From Paenibacillus sp. MMS18-CY102 (GTDB lineage Bacteria > Bacillota > Bacilli > Paenibacillales > Paenibacillaceae): a stretch of 54,530 nucleotides of DNA. The stretch spans positions 1 through 54,530 of the forward strand of contig NZ_WSTC01000037.1 of assembly GCF_009789195.1 (NCBI RefSeq), given 5' to 3'. How positions within the stretch are numbered: the stretch's first letter is position 1; each line of letters begins with the position of its first letter. Shown piece by piece: positions 44,207 through 51,043 of the stretch. The translations under genes and the position numbers were made by a program. The notes beneath the pieces were generated by a model. It saw only the letters and a list, made by a program, of their open reading frames with translations, ran no database searches and was not told the origin of the DNA.

Positions 44207-44220
44207 AAGTATTGAAGTTC

Positions 44221-44265
44221 AATACAGAGCACGGCAGGAAAGCTGTCGCTGCTCTGTATTTTTTA
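44221..44265 (+). terminator. Repeated terminator, copy B
   Basis: 11-bp perfect stem AATACAGAGCA (44221-44231) with TGCTCTGTATT (44250-44260), then TTTT. Same element as copy A. Between it and 44370 nothing further is recognisable. Confidence 0.9.
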
Positions 44266-44370
44266 TTGGAGAAAGCCAATAAGCGCTACATTGTTAAGTA
44301 CAGTGATTGCCAACAAGATTAAAATAGTTTTAAACTCTATGAAGATAACCATTCCGAATGGAGGGAGTAG

Positions 44371-44952
44371 ATGATAACGGTTAAACGAAGTCTACATTGG
44401 TCGGCAGTAGTTGGAGTGGCTTGTTCGTTTTGGCTATTGCTGTGGCTTTTCGGTATCGTAACAACGCTTTACGATCTCAAACAATTAGATGATGCCGACA
44501 AATCAGGCAGCAACAATTTCATGGCCATTGTAGGCATGCTCGCACTATGGGCGGGGTATCGGGCAATGAAACGTTTAGCGCTCTTAAGATATGGGGAGTT
44601 CCGCAAAGTGGTGGTTGTTAAGCAAACTGAAGAAAGCTATGACATGACTTCAGGTCTCACGGGTAAGGTATCTCTGTACCGTTATAGTTTCATGTTGAAT
44701 GATCGCAGATACTCGAAGTTTCTTATGTATGCTGTTGGCCTTAAGAACAGAAATGGCGTGGAAATCGTCTACAATACTCGCAAACCAGATAACAATTCTA
44801 TTTCCGGCAAACTTCAAGCCCGGTTCGATCCTTCTGCGAATCAGTGGCGATCCTCCATGTGGCACGTTATTCCAAGGTTAATATTATTGGTTGTTATTGT
44901 AGCGGCTATCTTTGCGTTATTGTTTATGGACACCCTTCCATCGTTTATTTGA
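44371..44952 (+). CDS. Small membrane protein of unknown function
   Basis: ATG 44371 behind GGAGGGA. 193 residues with membrane segments at about 12-33, 50-65 and 170-190. Between the last two is a domain of beta strands (FRKVVVVKQTEESYDM, VSLYRYSFMLNDRRYSKF, GVEIVYNTRKPDNNSI) resembling DUF3592-type membrane proteins. The positively charged flanks suggest the domain is cytoplasmic. No operon partner. Confidence 0.75.
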   Translation: MITVKRSLHWSAVVGVACSFWLLLWLFGIVTTLYDLKQLDDADKSGSNNFMAIVGMLALWAGYRAMKRLALLRYGEFRKVVVVKQTEESYDMTSGLTGKVSLYRYSFMLNDRRYSKFLMYAVGLKNRNGVEIVYNTRKPDNNSISGKLQARFDPSANQWRSSMWHVIPRLILLVVIVAAIFALLFMDTLPSFI

Positions 44953-44975
44953 CGCAAAAAGTCGTTTTAATCGGC

Positions 44976-45000
44976 AAGCACCCTTTGGAGGTGCTTTTTT
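44976..45000 (+). terminator. Terminator after the small membrane protein
   Basis: 7-bp stem AAGCACC/GGTGCTT followed by TTTTTC. Confidence 0.75.
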
Positions 45001-45111
45001 CATGGTGGGGGTCGCACGAAGGGGAGAATGTGGTGGCGAGGTTTAGGGAAATAGGAGGCCGTGTCGGGAACAGATGCAGTACAGCCCTCTTTGGATTGCT
45101 ACATAAAATAA

Positions 45112-45489
45112 CTATTCTGCAGTTCTAATCACATGCCCTTGTGCTGTAGCTGGAACTGAGAAGTTTACCGTTCCAGGAATCGTTATTTTTACTTGATCCC
45201 CTACACGTACACGCTCATACTCTGCTTGATCTACGACTGTAAGCTCTAAGATATATGGACTTGCTTCGCTCATTATATCTTGAAGCGGAGCATGCAGATT
45301 AGCCACTTTGTCTCGAACAATAATAACCTTATTGCCTGATGATTTTGCTATCACAAAACCGTTGTTATAATCCCAGTTATTTATGGCAGCATTTGTTTCA
45401 ACTTTTACTTGCTGCTCTCCCTGGCTAGTAGCGTTTGAACAACCAGCCAATAGTAATGCTAAGGCTGTTAACTTTATTATTTTTCTCAT
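45112..45489 (-). CDS. Small lipoprotein, DUF3221-like
   Basis: ATG at 45489 has GAGAGG 6 nt upstream; the longer frame is not needed. 125 residues with a lipoprotein signal (ALALLLAGC). The mature domain GFVIAKSSGNKVIIVRD....VRVGDQVKI resembles the small OB-like fold of DUF3221 lipoproteins in Bacillales. Function unknown. It is 26 nt downstream of the double-HTH MerR gene on the same strand, so the two may be co-transcribed. Confidence 0.8.
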   Translation of the reverse strand: MRKIIKLTALALLLAGCSNATSQGEQQVKVETNAAINNWDYNNGFVIAKSSGNKVIIVRDKVANLHAPLQDIMSEASPYILELTVVDQAEYERVRVGDQVKITIPGTVNFSVPATAQGHVIRTAE

Positions 45490-45515
45490 AGGAATCCTCT
45501 CCATGGAGATATGTT

Positions 45516-46247
45516 TTAAAAATTATCAAAGCGAAGAGAGTTTATTGTTTCATTCTTTATAAGTGTCATCAACCGATACAAACAAGCCACCCCACACATC
45601 TGCGTCTCAATAATCTCATCCAAATAAGCCCTAACATGCTCAGCCACATGCAAAATCCCCTGCAGATCCGTATGTGCGGCCTCGGCGATAGATCGTTTAA
45701 AATTCACGGTATCTTCCGAATAGACGGAGCTTTGCAGCATTTGAACCAACCTGATTTTGAGCAAATGGGCGCCACTGTATTGACGATATTGGTTGTCAGG
45801 ATGGCGATCCGCCGTTACATATCCTGCTTGCTCCCAGTAGCGGATCGCCGATTTGGGAACCTGCGTCAGTGTGGAGGCTTCGTTGATGGTGAATGGCCCC
45901 TCGGCATAGGGAGATTTATTGTCATTAGCATATATCCGAATATCCTGAATTAACTCCTCTAACTTCACTTTTTCCTCGTACAAAGCGACTTCCTTTTCCC
46001 TTATGATCCACATTGCATCCTGCGGTTGGTCCTGATGGAGACAACGCAGTGCCTCGGTGGTTACTTCCATTCCGAATGCTGGGGCCATGGCTTGAATACA
46101 CGATAGATAGGCATCATGCAGGTCCGTATAGATACGGTAGCCAGTTGCTGAACGTTCAGCGGGAGGGATTAGGCCTTTAGCTTCGTAATTCCTTATCGTG
46201 CTGGCACTAATATTGAATGCGGCCGCCATTTTTTTGGGGTTCGTCAA
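45516..46247 (-). CDS. Transcriptional regulator with two MerR-type helix-turn-helix domains
   Basis: TTG at 46247 with AGGAGAG about 10 nt upstream. 243 residues. The first MerR winged helix (MAAAFNISASTIRNYEAKGLIPPAERSATGYRIY) is at 7-45. A helical linker follows to about 105. A second MerR-like unit (FTINEASTLTQVPKSAIRYWEQAGYV...NQYRQYSG) is at about 118-160, then a C-terminal dimerisation helix region. Two HTH units in one chain are unusual for MerR proteins, which normally dimerise. It is divergent from 46407, a plausible target. Confidence 0.85.
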   Translation of the reverse strand: MTNPKKMAAAFNISASTIRNYEAKGLIPPAERSATGYRIYTDLHDAYLSCIQAMAPAFGMEVTTEALRCLHQDQPQDAMWIIREKEVALYEEKVKLEELIQDIRIYANDNKSPYAEGPFTINEASTLTQVPKSAIRYWEQAGYVTADRHPDNQYRQYSGAHLLKIRLVQMLQSSVYSEDTVNFKRSIAEAAHTDLQGILHVAEHVRAYLDEIIETQMCGVACLYRLMTLIKNETINSLRFDNF

Positions 46248-46406
46248 CTCGGCATCGCTCTCCTCATGACAATAGATAAAGGTTAAACTTTATTATAAGG
46301 TTTTCTGTAAAATGAGGCGGTTTTCCTTCTAAATATTTGTTCAACCTTCCAATTGGCTTGTAAGTTGTACAATGGAGTTGAAATGAAGATAAGGAGGCGT
46401 TTGCTA

Positions 46407-46901
46407 GTGGAGAAAGGATTTCCGATTTTCCGGCAAGACATGTTGATCGAAGAGATTAGTGAGGTGGCCAACGGTTATATTGAGTCTGAGTGGAGGCCCC
46501 TGTACGAATCCATGCATGAACAATTGACGGCTGCTTTTGCTGAAATCGAAGATGCAGCCTACGGCCTTTATTTGGATCAGCTTATGCCGGTTATATTCGT
46601 GCACCTAGAGGATGCTGGATTTAGCACGATGGAGCAGCTCGAAGAAAGTGATTTTGTGATCGCCCAGCGCTTGATTTTCCGCAACTCCCTTGAAAAATGG
46701 GGCTCAGAAGACAACAGGTCGAGAATATTCTGGAACGTCATTCATGATAAGCAAGGCAACCCGAGTGGCACCCTACTCACGGAAATTCCCCACTCCCATC
46801 TGAAATTCGACATCCCTTCGGCACCGGTTACTTACGCTTTGCGGGAGACTCGCAAGGAGCGGATCGTACAGGGCCTCAGAAGCATGAAAGAATCCGTTTG
46901 A
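46407..46901 (+). CDS. Hypothetical protein divergent from the double-MerR gene
   Basis: GTG 46407 behind AAGGAGG at 9 nt. 164 residues, soluble and acidic, starting MEKGFPIFRQDMLIEEISEVA. It has no signal or membrane segment and no catalytic motif that I recognise; WNVIHDKQGNPSGTLLTEIPHSHLKFDIP suggests a beta-rich C-terminal half. It is probably controlled by the divergently transcribed regulator. Confidence 0.7.
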   Translation: MEKGFPIFRQDMLIEEISEVANGYIESEWRPLYESMHEQLTAAFAEIEDAAYGLYLDQLMPVIFVHLEDAGFSTMEQLEESDFVIAQRLIFRNSLEKWGSEDNRSRIFWNVIHDKQGNPSGTLLTEIPHSHLKFDIPSAPVTYALRETRKERIVQGLRSMKESV

Positions 46902-47003
46902 GCTTATTAGAATAAGATGTGAGCACTGCAATAGAAGGTGAATAAGGGGTTTTGTTGAATATAATGCAGTGCCTACATCTTGTCGATAGGAGGACATTGA
47001 ATA

Positions 47004-47384
47004 ATGAGCGAGAACAACAAAGGTATCATTGAACATTATATTGGGGCCTACAATTCATTTGATATTGAAGGCATGCTTAGCCTCTTGCATCAAGATGTTC
47101 TGTTCAGGAATTATTCCAATGGAGAAGTGAATGCAGAGACCAGGGGAATACAACAATTTAGAGGGTTAGCGGAAAAGTCTGCAAAAATTTTCTCCAGCCG
47201 GTGCCAAACGATTACTAGCTATAGCGCTATTGCCAATAAAGCCGAGATCCAAGTTGATTATAAAGCCATCTTGTCGGAAGATTTGCCTAATGGATTAAAA
47301 CAAGGAGATCAGCTTCAGCTTAAGGGGAAGTCTGTATTTGAGTTTCAAGAAGGAAAAATATCGGTAATTGAGGATTACAGTTAG
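47004..47384 (+). CDS. SnoaL-like (NTF2-fold) protein
   Basis: ATG 47004 behind AGGAGG. 126 residues with the cone-shaped NTF2/SnoaL pattern: helix NKGIIEHYIGAYNSFDIEGMLSLL, then HQDVLFRNYSNGE and C-terminal strands LKGKSVFEFQEGKISVIEDYS. Members bind small hydrophobic ligands or act as cyclases or isomerases; the ligand here is unknown. It is followed by a repeated terminator (copy C). Confidence 0.85.
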   Translation: MSENNKGIIEHYIGAYNSFDIEGMLSLLHQDVLFRNYSNGEVNAETRGIQQFRGLAEKSAKIFSSRCQTITSYSAIANKAEIQVDYKAILSEDLPNGLKQGDQLQLKGKSVFEFQEGKISVIEDYS

Positions 47385-47410
47385 CAGGCAGATGTTAGCA
47401 TATGAAGATG

Positions 47411-47452
47411 AATACAGAGCACGGCGAGTTAGGTGCCGCGGCTCTGTTTTTT
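47411..47452 (+). terminator. Repeated terminator, copy C
   Basis: AATACAGAGCACGGCG with GCCGCGGCTCTG, then six T. The 5' arm is nearly identical to copies A, B and E. Confidence 0.9.
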
Positions 47453-47510
47453 GTGTAAGTTTTATGGGTGGAAGTCCGCCTGAGTGCACGTTGAGGAGTG
47501 GAGAATTTTT

Positions 47511-47612
47511 ATGGTTATTGGAATTATTGGAGAGTTTGATCCTATAGAAACAGAATGGATATCAACCGAGAACGCAGATCGTATCTTTCAAAGGATCGAA
47601 TTGTTGAATTAA
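47511..47612 (+). CDS. Possible 33-residue peptide gene or truncated gene
   Basis: ATG 47511 has GAGGAGTGGAG about 7 nt upstream and an intact frame to TAA 47610-47612. The product starts MVIGIIGEFDPIETEW. It may be the surviving N-terminus of a longer deleted gene. Low certainty. Confidence 0.3.
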   Translation: MVIGIIGEFDPIETEWISTENADRIFQRIELLN

Positions 47613-47629
47613 AGATAAAGCAAAGCCAA

Positions 47630-47670
47630 TTGACACCCTGGAAACGCCCGACATATAATTAGGATGCTAG
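47630..47670 (+). promoter_or_regulatory. marR promoter with overlapping operator
   Basis: TTGACA (47630-47635), 18-bp spacer, TATAAT (47654-47659). Starting in the last base of the -10 is TTAGGATGCTAG (47659-47670), a near-palindrome repeated twice upstream of the SDR gene. This suggests autorepression by MarR. Confidence 0.8.
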
Positions 47671-47697
47671 TTAAATTGTTGAATGGAGCCATACCAC

Positions 47698-48123
47698 ATG
47701 TCCCAATCTGTCCTTTATTTGAAAAGAACCTATATTATTATGCGCAAAGAGCTGGACGTGCGATTGAGCGCCTTCAACCTGACGACTTCGCAATTCGAGA
47801 TTTTGGGCTATCTGGCTCAATCCGGAGGATTGGAGCAGCAGAAGCTCCAGCATCACAGCGGAATTACATCCGCGACGTTGACCGGCATATTAGATAAGCT
47901 AGAGGCCCGGTCATACATTACCCGTAAGCCTAGCCATACCGACGGAAGGGCTAATATTGTGACGCTTACACCGCAGGGCAACGAGGTGTTCGGTAAGCTG
48001 GTGGATCTTATTTTGGAATTCGAGAACGAAATGCTTAAAGGGTTCACGCAAGCCGAGAGAGATTTGCTGGGACAGTGGCTGCAGCGAGTAGCCAAAAATC
48101 TAGGGGATAAGGAATATTATTAA
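47698..48123 (+). CDS. MarR-family transcriptional regulator
   Basis: ATG 47698 has GGAG 9 nt upstream; the ATG at 47683 lacks a site. 141 residues. The winged helix shows the MarR pattern: TTSQFEILGYLAQSGGLEQQKLQHHSGITSATLTGILDKLEARSYITRKPSHTDGRANIVTLT. It precedes an SDR and a small protein, and identical operator motifs lie at its own promoter and upstream of the SDR gene. A local repressor of the 48259-49494 genes is the most economical reading. Confidence 0.93.
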   Translation: MSQSVLYLKRTYIIMRKELDVRLSAFNLTTSQFEILGYLAQSGGLEQQKLQHHSGITSATLTGILDKLEARSYITRKPSHTDGRANIVTLTPQGNEVFGKLVDLILEFENEMLKGFTQAERDLLGQWLQRVAKNLGDKEYY

Positions 48124-48149
48124 TAGGGGCTTTCAGCCTTCACATATAG

Positions 48150-48161
48150 CTAGCATCCTAA
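48150..48161. promoter_or_regulatory. MarR operator copy 2
   Basis: CTAGCATCCTAA is the inverse of the marR promoter operator. It is preceded by CATATAG, exactly as in copy 3. Confidence 0.65.
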
Positions 48162-48227
48162 CGATATGAGGGGGTGAGTGCAGTGGTACATCTATAGGGA
48201 GGAACATTCATAAAGGTTGTCATATAG

Positions 48228-48239
48228 CTAGGATCCTAA
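48228..48239. promoter_or_regulatory. MarR operator copy 3
   Basis: CTAGGATCCTAA contains the perfect palindrome TAGGATCCTA. With CATATAG before it, it repeats copy 2 almost exactly. It lies 20 nt before the SDR start. Confidence 0.65.
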
Positions 48240-48258
48240 TTAATTTGAGGTGAATATC

Positions 48259-49017
48259 ATGCGAATCATAGTTACAGGAGGAACAAGCGGAATTGGTTAC
48301 GGGGTGGCGTGTTTAGCCGTGGAACGCGGTTGGGAGGTAACGATCATCGGCCGCAATCGAACCCAAGGAGCAAAGATTGCCGCCGAGCTGGGGGTGAATT
48401 ACCTCTATGCAGACCTGTCCCTCATGTCGGATGTACGCCGATTAGTGGAACAGCTCGAAGAACCTATTCATGCATTAGCGCTGTGTGCGGGAGGCGTTTA
48501 TACCGGCAAAGAGGTGCGGCTGACGAGTGAAGGGCTGGAGACGACATTTGCAACAAACTATTTGAGTAAATTTACGTTATCAGAGATGCTGCTTCAGCAG
48601 AACAAAATCGTATCCGGTGGATGCATCGCGATGGTGGGAGGCAATGGCGCCCATAAGAATGTTTCAACGAATTGGACGGCACCTCATGCAGGTCTACAGG
48701 CAGCGATGAAGGCGGCGCTTGCTGTCGATCTCTATGCTGCCGATCTAGCCAAACGGTATCCGCAATTGCGCGTGCATGCCTGCTATCCGGGAATGGTTCG
48801 AACGAATCTGTTCCAAGAGGCGCCACTGCTGTTCCGATTGTTGTCTCGACTATTCGGCCAGCCAATAGCCAAAGGCAGCTCGTATCTAGGCCGTCTTATC
48901 TTGGAGAAGCATTCGGGGGTGCATTGGAAGCGGGACCGTCCGATGCGTTTCCGCGATTCCTTGCCTGAAGGCCAAGAAGCCGAGGCGCTATGGGCATATA
49001 GCCGGCAACATATCTGA
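48259..49017 (+). CDS. SDR-fold protein with degenerate catalytic site
   Basis: ATG 48259 behind TTGAGGTG. 252 residues. The cofactor loop TGGTSGIG is intact, CAGG replaces NNAG, and the SDR fold continues to CYPGMVRTNLF. The catalytic YxxxK position reads Q-A-A-M-K (in HAGLQAAMKAA), and the usual serine region reads VGGNG, so the standard Tyr and Ser are both missing. It may be a non-catalytic, regulatory or atypical NAD(P)-binding protein. Presumed MarR target; followed 24 nt later by a small gene in the same operon. Confidence 0.85.
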   Translation: MRIIVTGGTSGIGYGVACLAVERGWEVTIIGRNRTQGAKIAAELGVNYLYADLSLMSDVRRLVEQLEEPIHALALCAGGVYTGKEVRLTSEGLETTFATNYLSKFTLSEMLLQQNKIVSGGCIAMVGGNGAHKNVSTNWTAPHAGLQAAMKAALAVDLYAADLAKRYPQLRVHACYPGMVRTNLFQEAPLLFRLLSRLFGQPIAKGSSYLGRLILEKHSGVHWKRDRPMRFRDSLPEGQEAEALWAYSRQHI

Positions 49018-49041
49018 CCACATAACTGAGGGGGATTATTC

Positions 49042-49494
49042 ATGCGTTATAAAGCAGGCTGGCTGGTGCAAAATCATATTTTGGCGCTGACGCATTTTGA
49101 ACCAATTGTAACGATGGAGGATTTCCGAAATATCGCTACGGATGCGCGGATGGCTTTGCAAGAGGCTACGCAGCCCTTTCACCTTTTGATTGATAATCGC
49201 AATATCGCCGAAAATACGGTCGCCACTCTGGATTCGATGTTGAAAGCTCTGCCGATCCTCGAACATGCACATTTACGATGGATTGTTGTCGTGCTGCCCG
49301 AGGCCATCAAAGAGACTGCAGCTGCTAGACAGGTTCAGCGGCATGGGTCAATTCAATTGAAATTTGTAGATAGCCTGGCTTCCGCATTCCAGCATCTTGC
49401 CCGTGAGGATGGCCGTGTAGGCGGGGTGGCTGGCATGGAAATGAGTTGGGAGGATTGGCGTTCCAGGGTAAGTGGATCGAACAGTTTATTTTAA
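49042..49494 (+). CDS. Hypothetical protein in the MarR-SDR operon
   Basis: ATG 49042 behind GAGGGGG. 150 residues, alternating strands and helices (HILALTHFEPIVTMEDF, FHLLIDNRNIAENTVATLDSML, LRWIVVVLPEAIKETA, IQLKFVDSLASAFQHLA). This alpha/beta rhythm is reminiscent of STAS or SpoIIAA-like domains, but I cannot assign it. It lies 24 nt after the SDR gene. Confidence 0.7.
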   Translation: MRYKAGWLVQNHILALTHFEPIVTMEDFRNIATDARMALQEATQPFHLLIDNRNIAENTVATLDSMLKALPILEHAHLRWIVVVLPEAIKETAAARQVQRHGSIQLKFVDSLASAFQHLAREDGRVGGVAGMEMSWEDWRSRVSGSNSLF

Positions 49495-49510
49495 TAACGT
49501 GCACAGCATT

Positions 49511-49554
49511 ATACAGAGCAGGGCAAGGCTGCACGCCGTTGCCCTGCATTTTCT
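49511..49554 (+). terminator. Repeated terminator, diverged copy D
   Basis: ATACAGAGCAGGGCAA with TTGCCCTGCATTTTCT: 9-bp stem GCAGGGCAA/TTGCCCTGC. The left arm resembles copies A-C and E, but compensatory changes alter the stem. Confidence 0.7.
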
Positions 49555-49588
49555 ATATTGAGCCAATTATTATATAGTGAAGTCAGGC

Positions 49589-50045
49589 CTAGTGCGAGAC
49601 TTTAAAGTTTATCATTCCATGTCCAAGGACAGAAGCGACACGAGAATCCAGCGAGGCTAGCCCTTCTGTCGCTTGCGCAGCGGAGATATCACCAAGACCA
49701 TATATCCGTTGCCAACCAAACGCATGTTTAAGCAGGCCAGAGATGGTTTGCTTGGCTGCGCCATCGTTTCCACACATAAATAGATCATGATCCCCGCGAG
49801 CGACCATATTGGGATTCACCATTACTCCGGCGGCGATATAGTTCATTGCTTTGACCACTTTAGCTTCAGGAAATGCTGATTGAATGCGTTCGCCTAGCGA
49901 CTCCCCGGTCGACGTAAATAGCTTCATTCGCCCTTCTGTAAAATCAATTGGCAAAGACACATCCAGAATGGCCTTGCCTCGCTAAAGCAGATCCTAACGT
50001 CTTACCGGCGTTGCCGGCCCCAATAATTCCGATTTTCATTTGCAT
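49589..50045 (-). pseudogene. NADPH-dependent F420-reductase-like gene with internal deletion
   Basis: The 5' part from ATG 50045 (AGGAGG upstream) reads MKIGIIGAGNAGKTLGSALARQGH, the expected Rossmann start, then stops. The rest, starting with the segment KAILDVSLPIDFTEG and continuing SLGERIQ and AKVVKAMN, is in another frame and corresponds to the middle and C-terminal parts of the family. About 60 residues are missing between them, so this is an internal deletion with a frameshift. It faces an HxlR regulator gene, a common pairing in Bacillales. Confidence 0.75.
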
Positions 50046-50146
50046 TCTCCGCCTCCTAGGGTAGTTTTAGGAACCCTGGAAAGAGCATAAACTAGGCACT
50101 GTTCTCTCGAAAAGAACGCAATTTTTTTTGCCATACTCTACTTTTC

Positions 50147-50157
50147 TAGTTCAACTA
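50147..50157. promoter_or_regulatory. Candidate HxlR operator
   Basis: TAGTTCAACTA, a perfect 5-bp inverted repeat about one base, lies 23 nt before the hxlR-type start, in the divergent promoter region. Low to moderate support. Confidence 0.3.
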
Positions 50158-50180
50158 ATGTTTTGTAAGGAGGGATTGCC

Positions 50181-50510
50181 ATGACTGAGCTTAGTCAGCA
50201 ACATTGCTATCCAGCAATTGTCGCCGCAATCGAAGTGATTAGCGGTAAGTGGTCATATTCTGTTATTTCTCAGCTATGCCAAGGGGCACAACGGTTCAAT
50301 CAACTTCATCGCAGTTTAGTTGGCATTAGCATCAAGTCGCTGACTGACACGCTTCGCCATTTGGAGCAACACGGCATTGTTTCTCGTAAAGTGTTTCCAA
50401 CCGTGCCGGTAACCGTCGAATATTCACTAACGGAGAGCGGAATGGCGTATAGCGAGGTACTTGTACGAATGCGTGACTGGGGGGTTAACTGGGCAGTAAA
50501 ATCTCTCTAA
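50181..50510 (+). CDS. HxlR-family transcriptional regulator
   Basis: ATG 50181 behind AAGGAGGG. 109 residues, typical length. An N-terminal Cys (QHCYPAI), then the winged helix GKWSYSVISQLCQGAQRFNQLHRSLVGISIKSLTDTLRHLEQHGIVSRKV and YSLTESG match HxlR/YodB-like redox-sensing regulators. Divergent from the broken F420-reductase-like gene, its likely former target. Confidence 0.92.
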   Translation: MTELSQQHCYPAIVAAIEVISGKWSYSVISQLCQGAQRFNQLHRSLVGISIKSLTDTLRHLEQHGIVSRKVFPTVPVTVEYSLTESGMAYSEVLVRMRDWGVNWAVKSL

Positions 50511-50888
50511 TTATGATGGCTTCGCCGTCATTTCGCGGTACGATTCGCCTTGCTCCAGCATTTGGCGAACAGCAGCGGTAGTCCCGAATAGGGAGGCATG
50601 ATAGAGCAATCCGGCTAGACCGCCTGTCCCCATGATGAATAAACGGCGCCCGCGATGGTAGAGTAACACGGTTGCCGTTTCGCGCAATTGAATTTTTCCT
50701 TTGGGCTTAACACCCAGAGCAAGCAAATCCCCTGTGGTCTCCCCGTGAAAAATAACCCGTTTAGGTGCGACAGGGACCTCCACTTCATGTCCTGTCCAAT
50801 CCTTGAATATTTTTGTCCCGGCTTCATTCGATTTGGACGGCTCGTCCTGGCTTGGCTTCTCCTCAGTTGCAGGCTGAGCCGTTTGCGC
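50511..50888 (-). pseudogene. Remnant of a siderophore-binding lipoprotein gene joined to another fragment
   Basis: The minus-strand frame begins after a stop at 50889-50891. It reads low-complexity AQPATEEKPSQDEPSK and then TKIFKDWTGHEVEVPVAPKRV and TGDLLALGVKPKG, the start of the mature part of iron-siderophore ABC substrate-binding proteins. The signal peptide and lipobox are missing. After KPKG the sequence changes to an unrelated tail (ETATVLLYHRGRRLF to EQGESYREMTAKPS) that I cannot place. It looks like a fusion of two decayed genes. Confidence 0.55.
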
Positions 50889-51043
50889 TTATTCAATGGG
50901 CAAATAAAATCGGCTATTTTTATTTGGACAAAGGCGGGTTTGCTACTGGGCGGTTTAGACTTGGATATTACTGAAGGGAATTCCACCCACTTTGCCGAAA
51001 TTTGATTCTAATTACTATTCCTAGACTGTGAGGAGATATTCAA

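Noticed and set aside
47530-47545. GGAGAGTTTGATCCT, identical to the 16S rRNA 5' end, inside a small frame
   Set aside because: The match stops after about 15 bases, no other 16S sequence follows, and it is far from the real 16S gene. Treated as coincidence.
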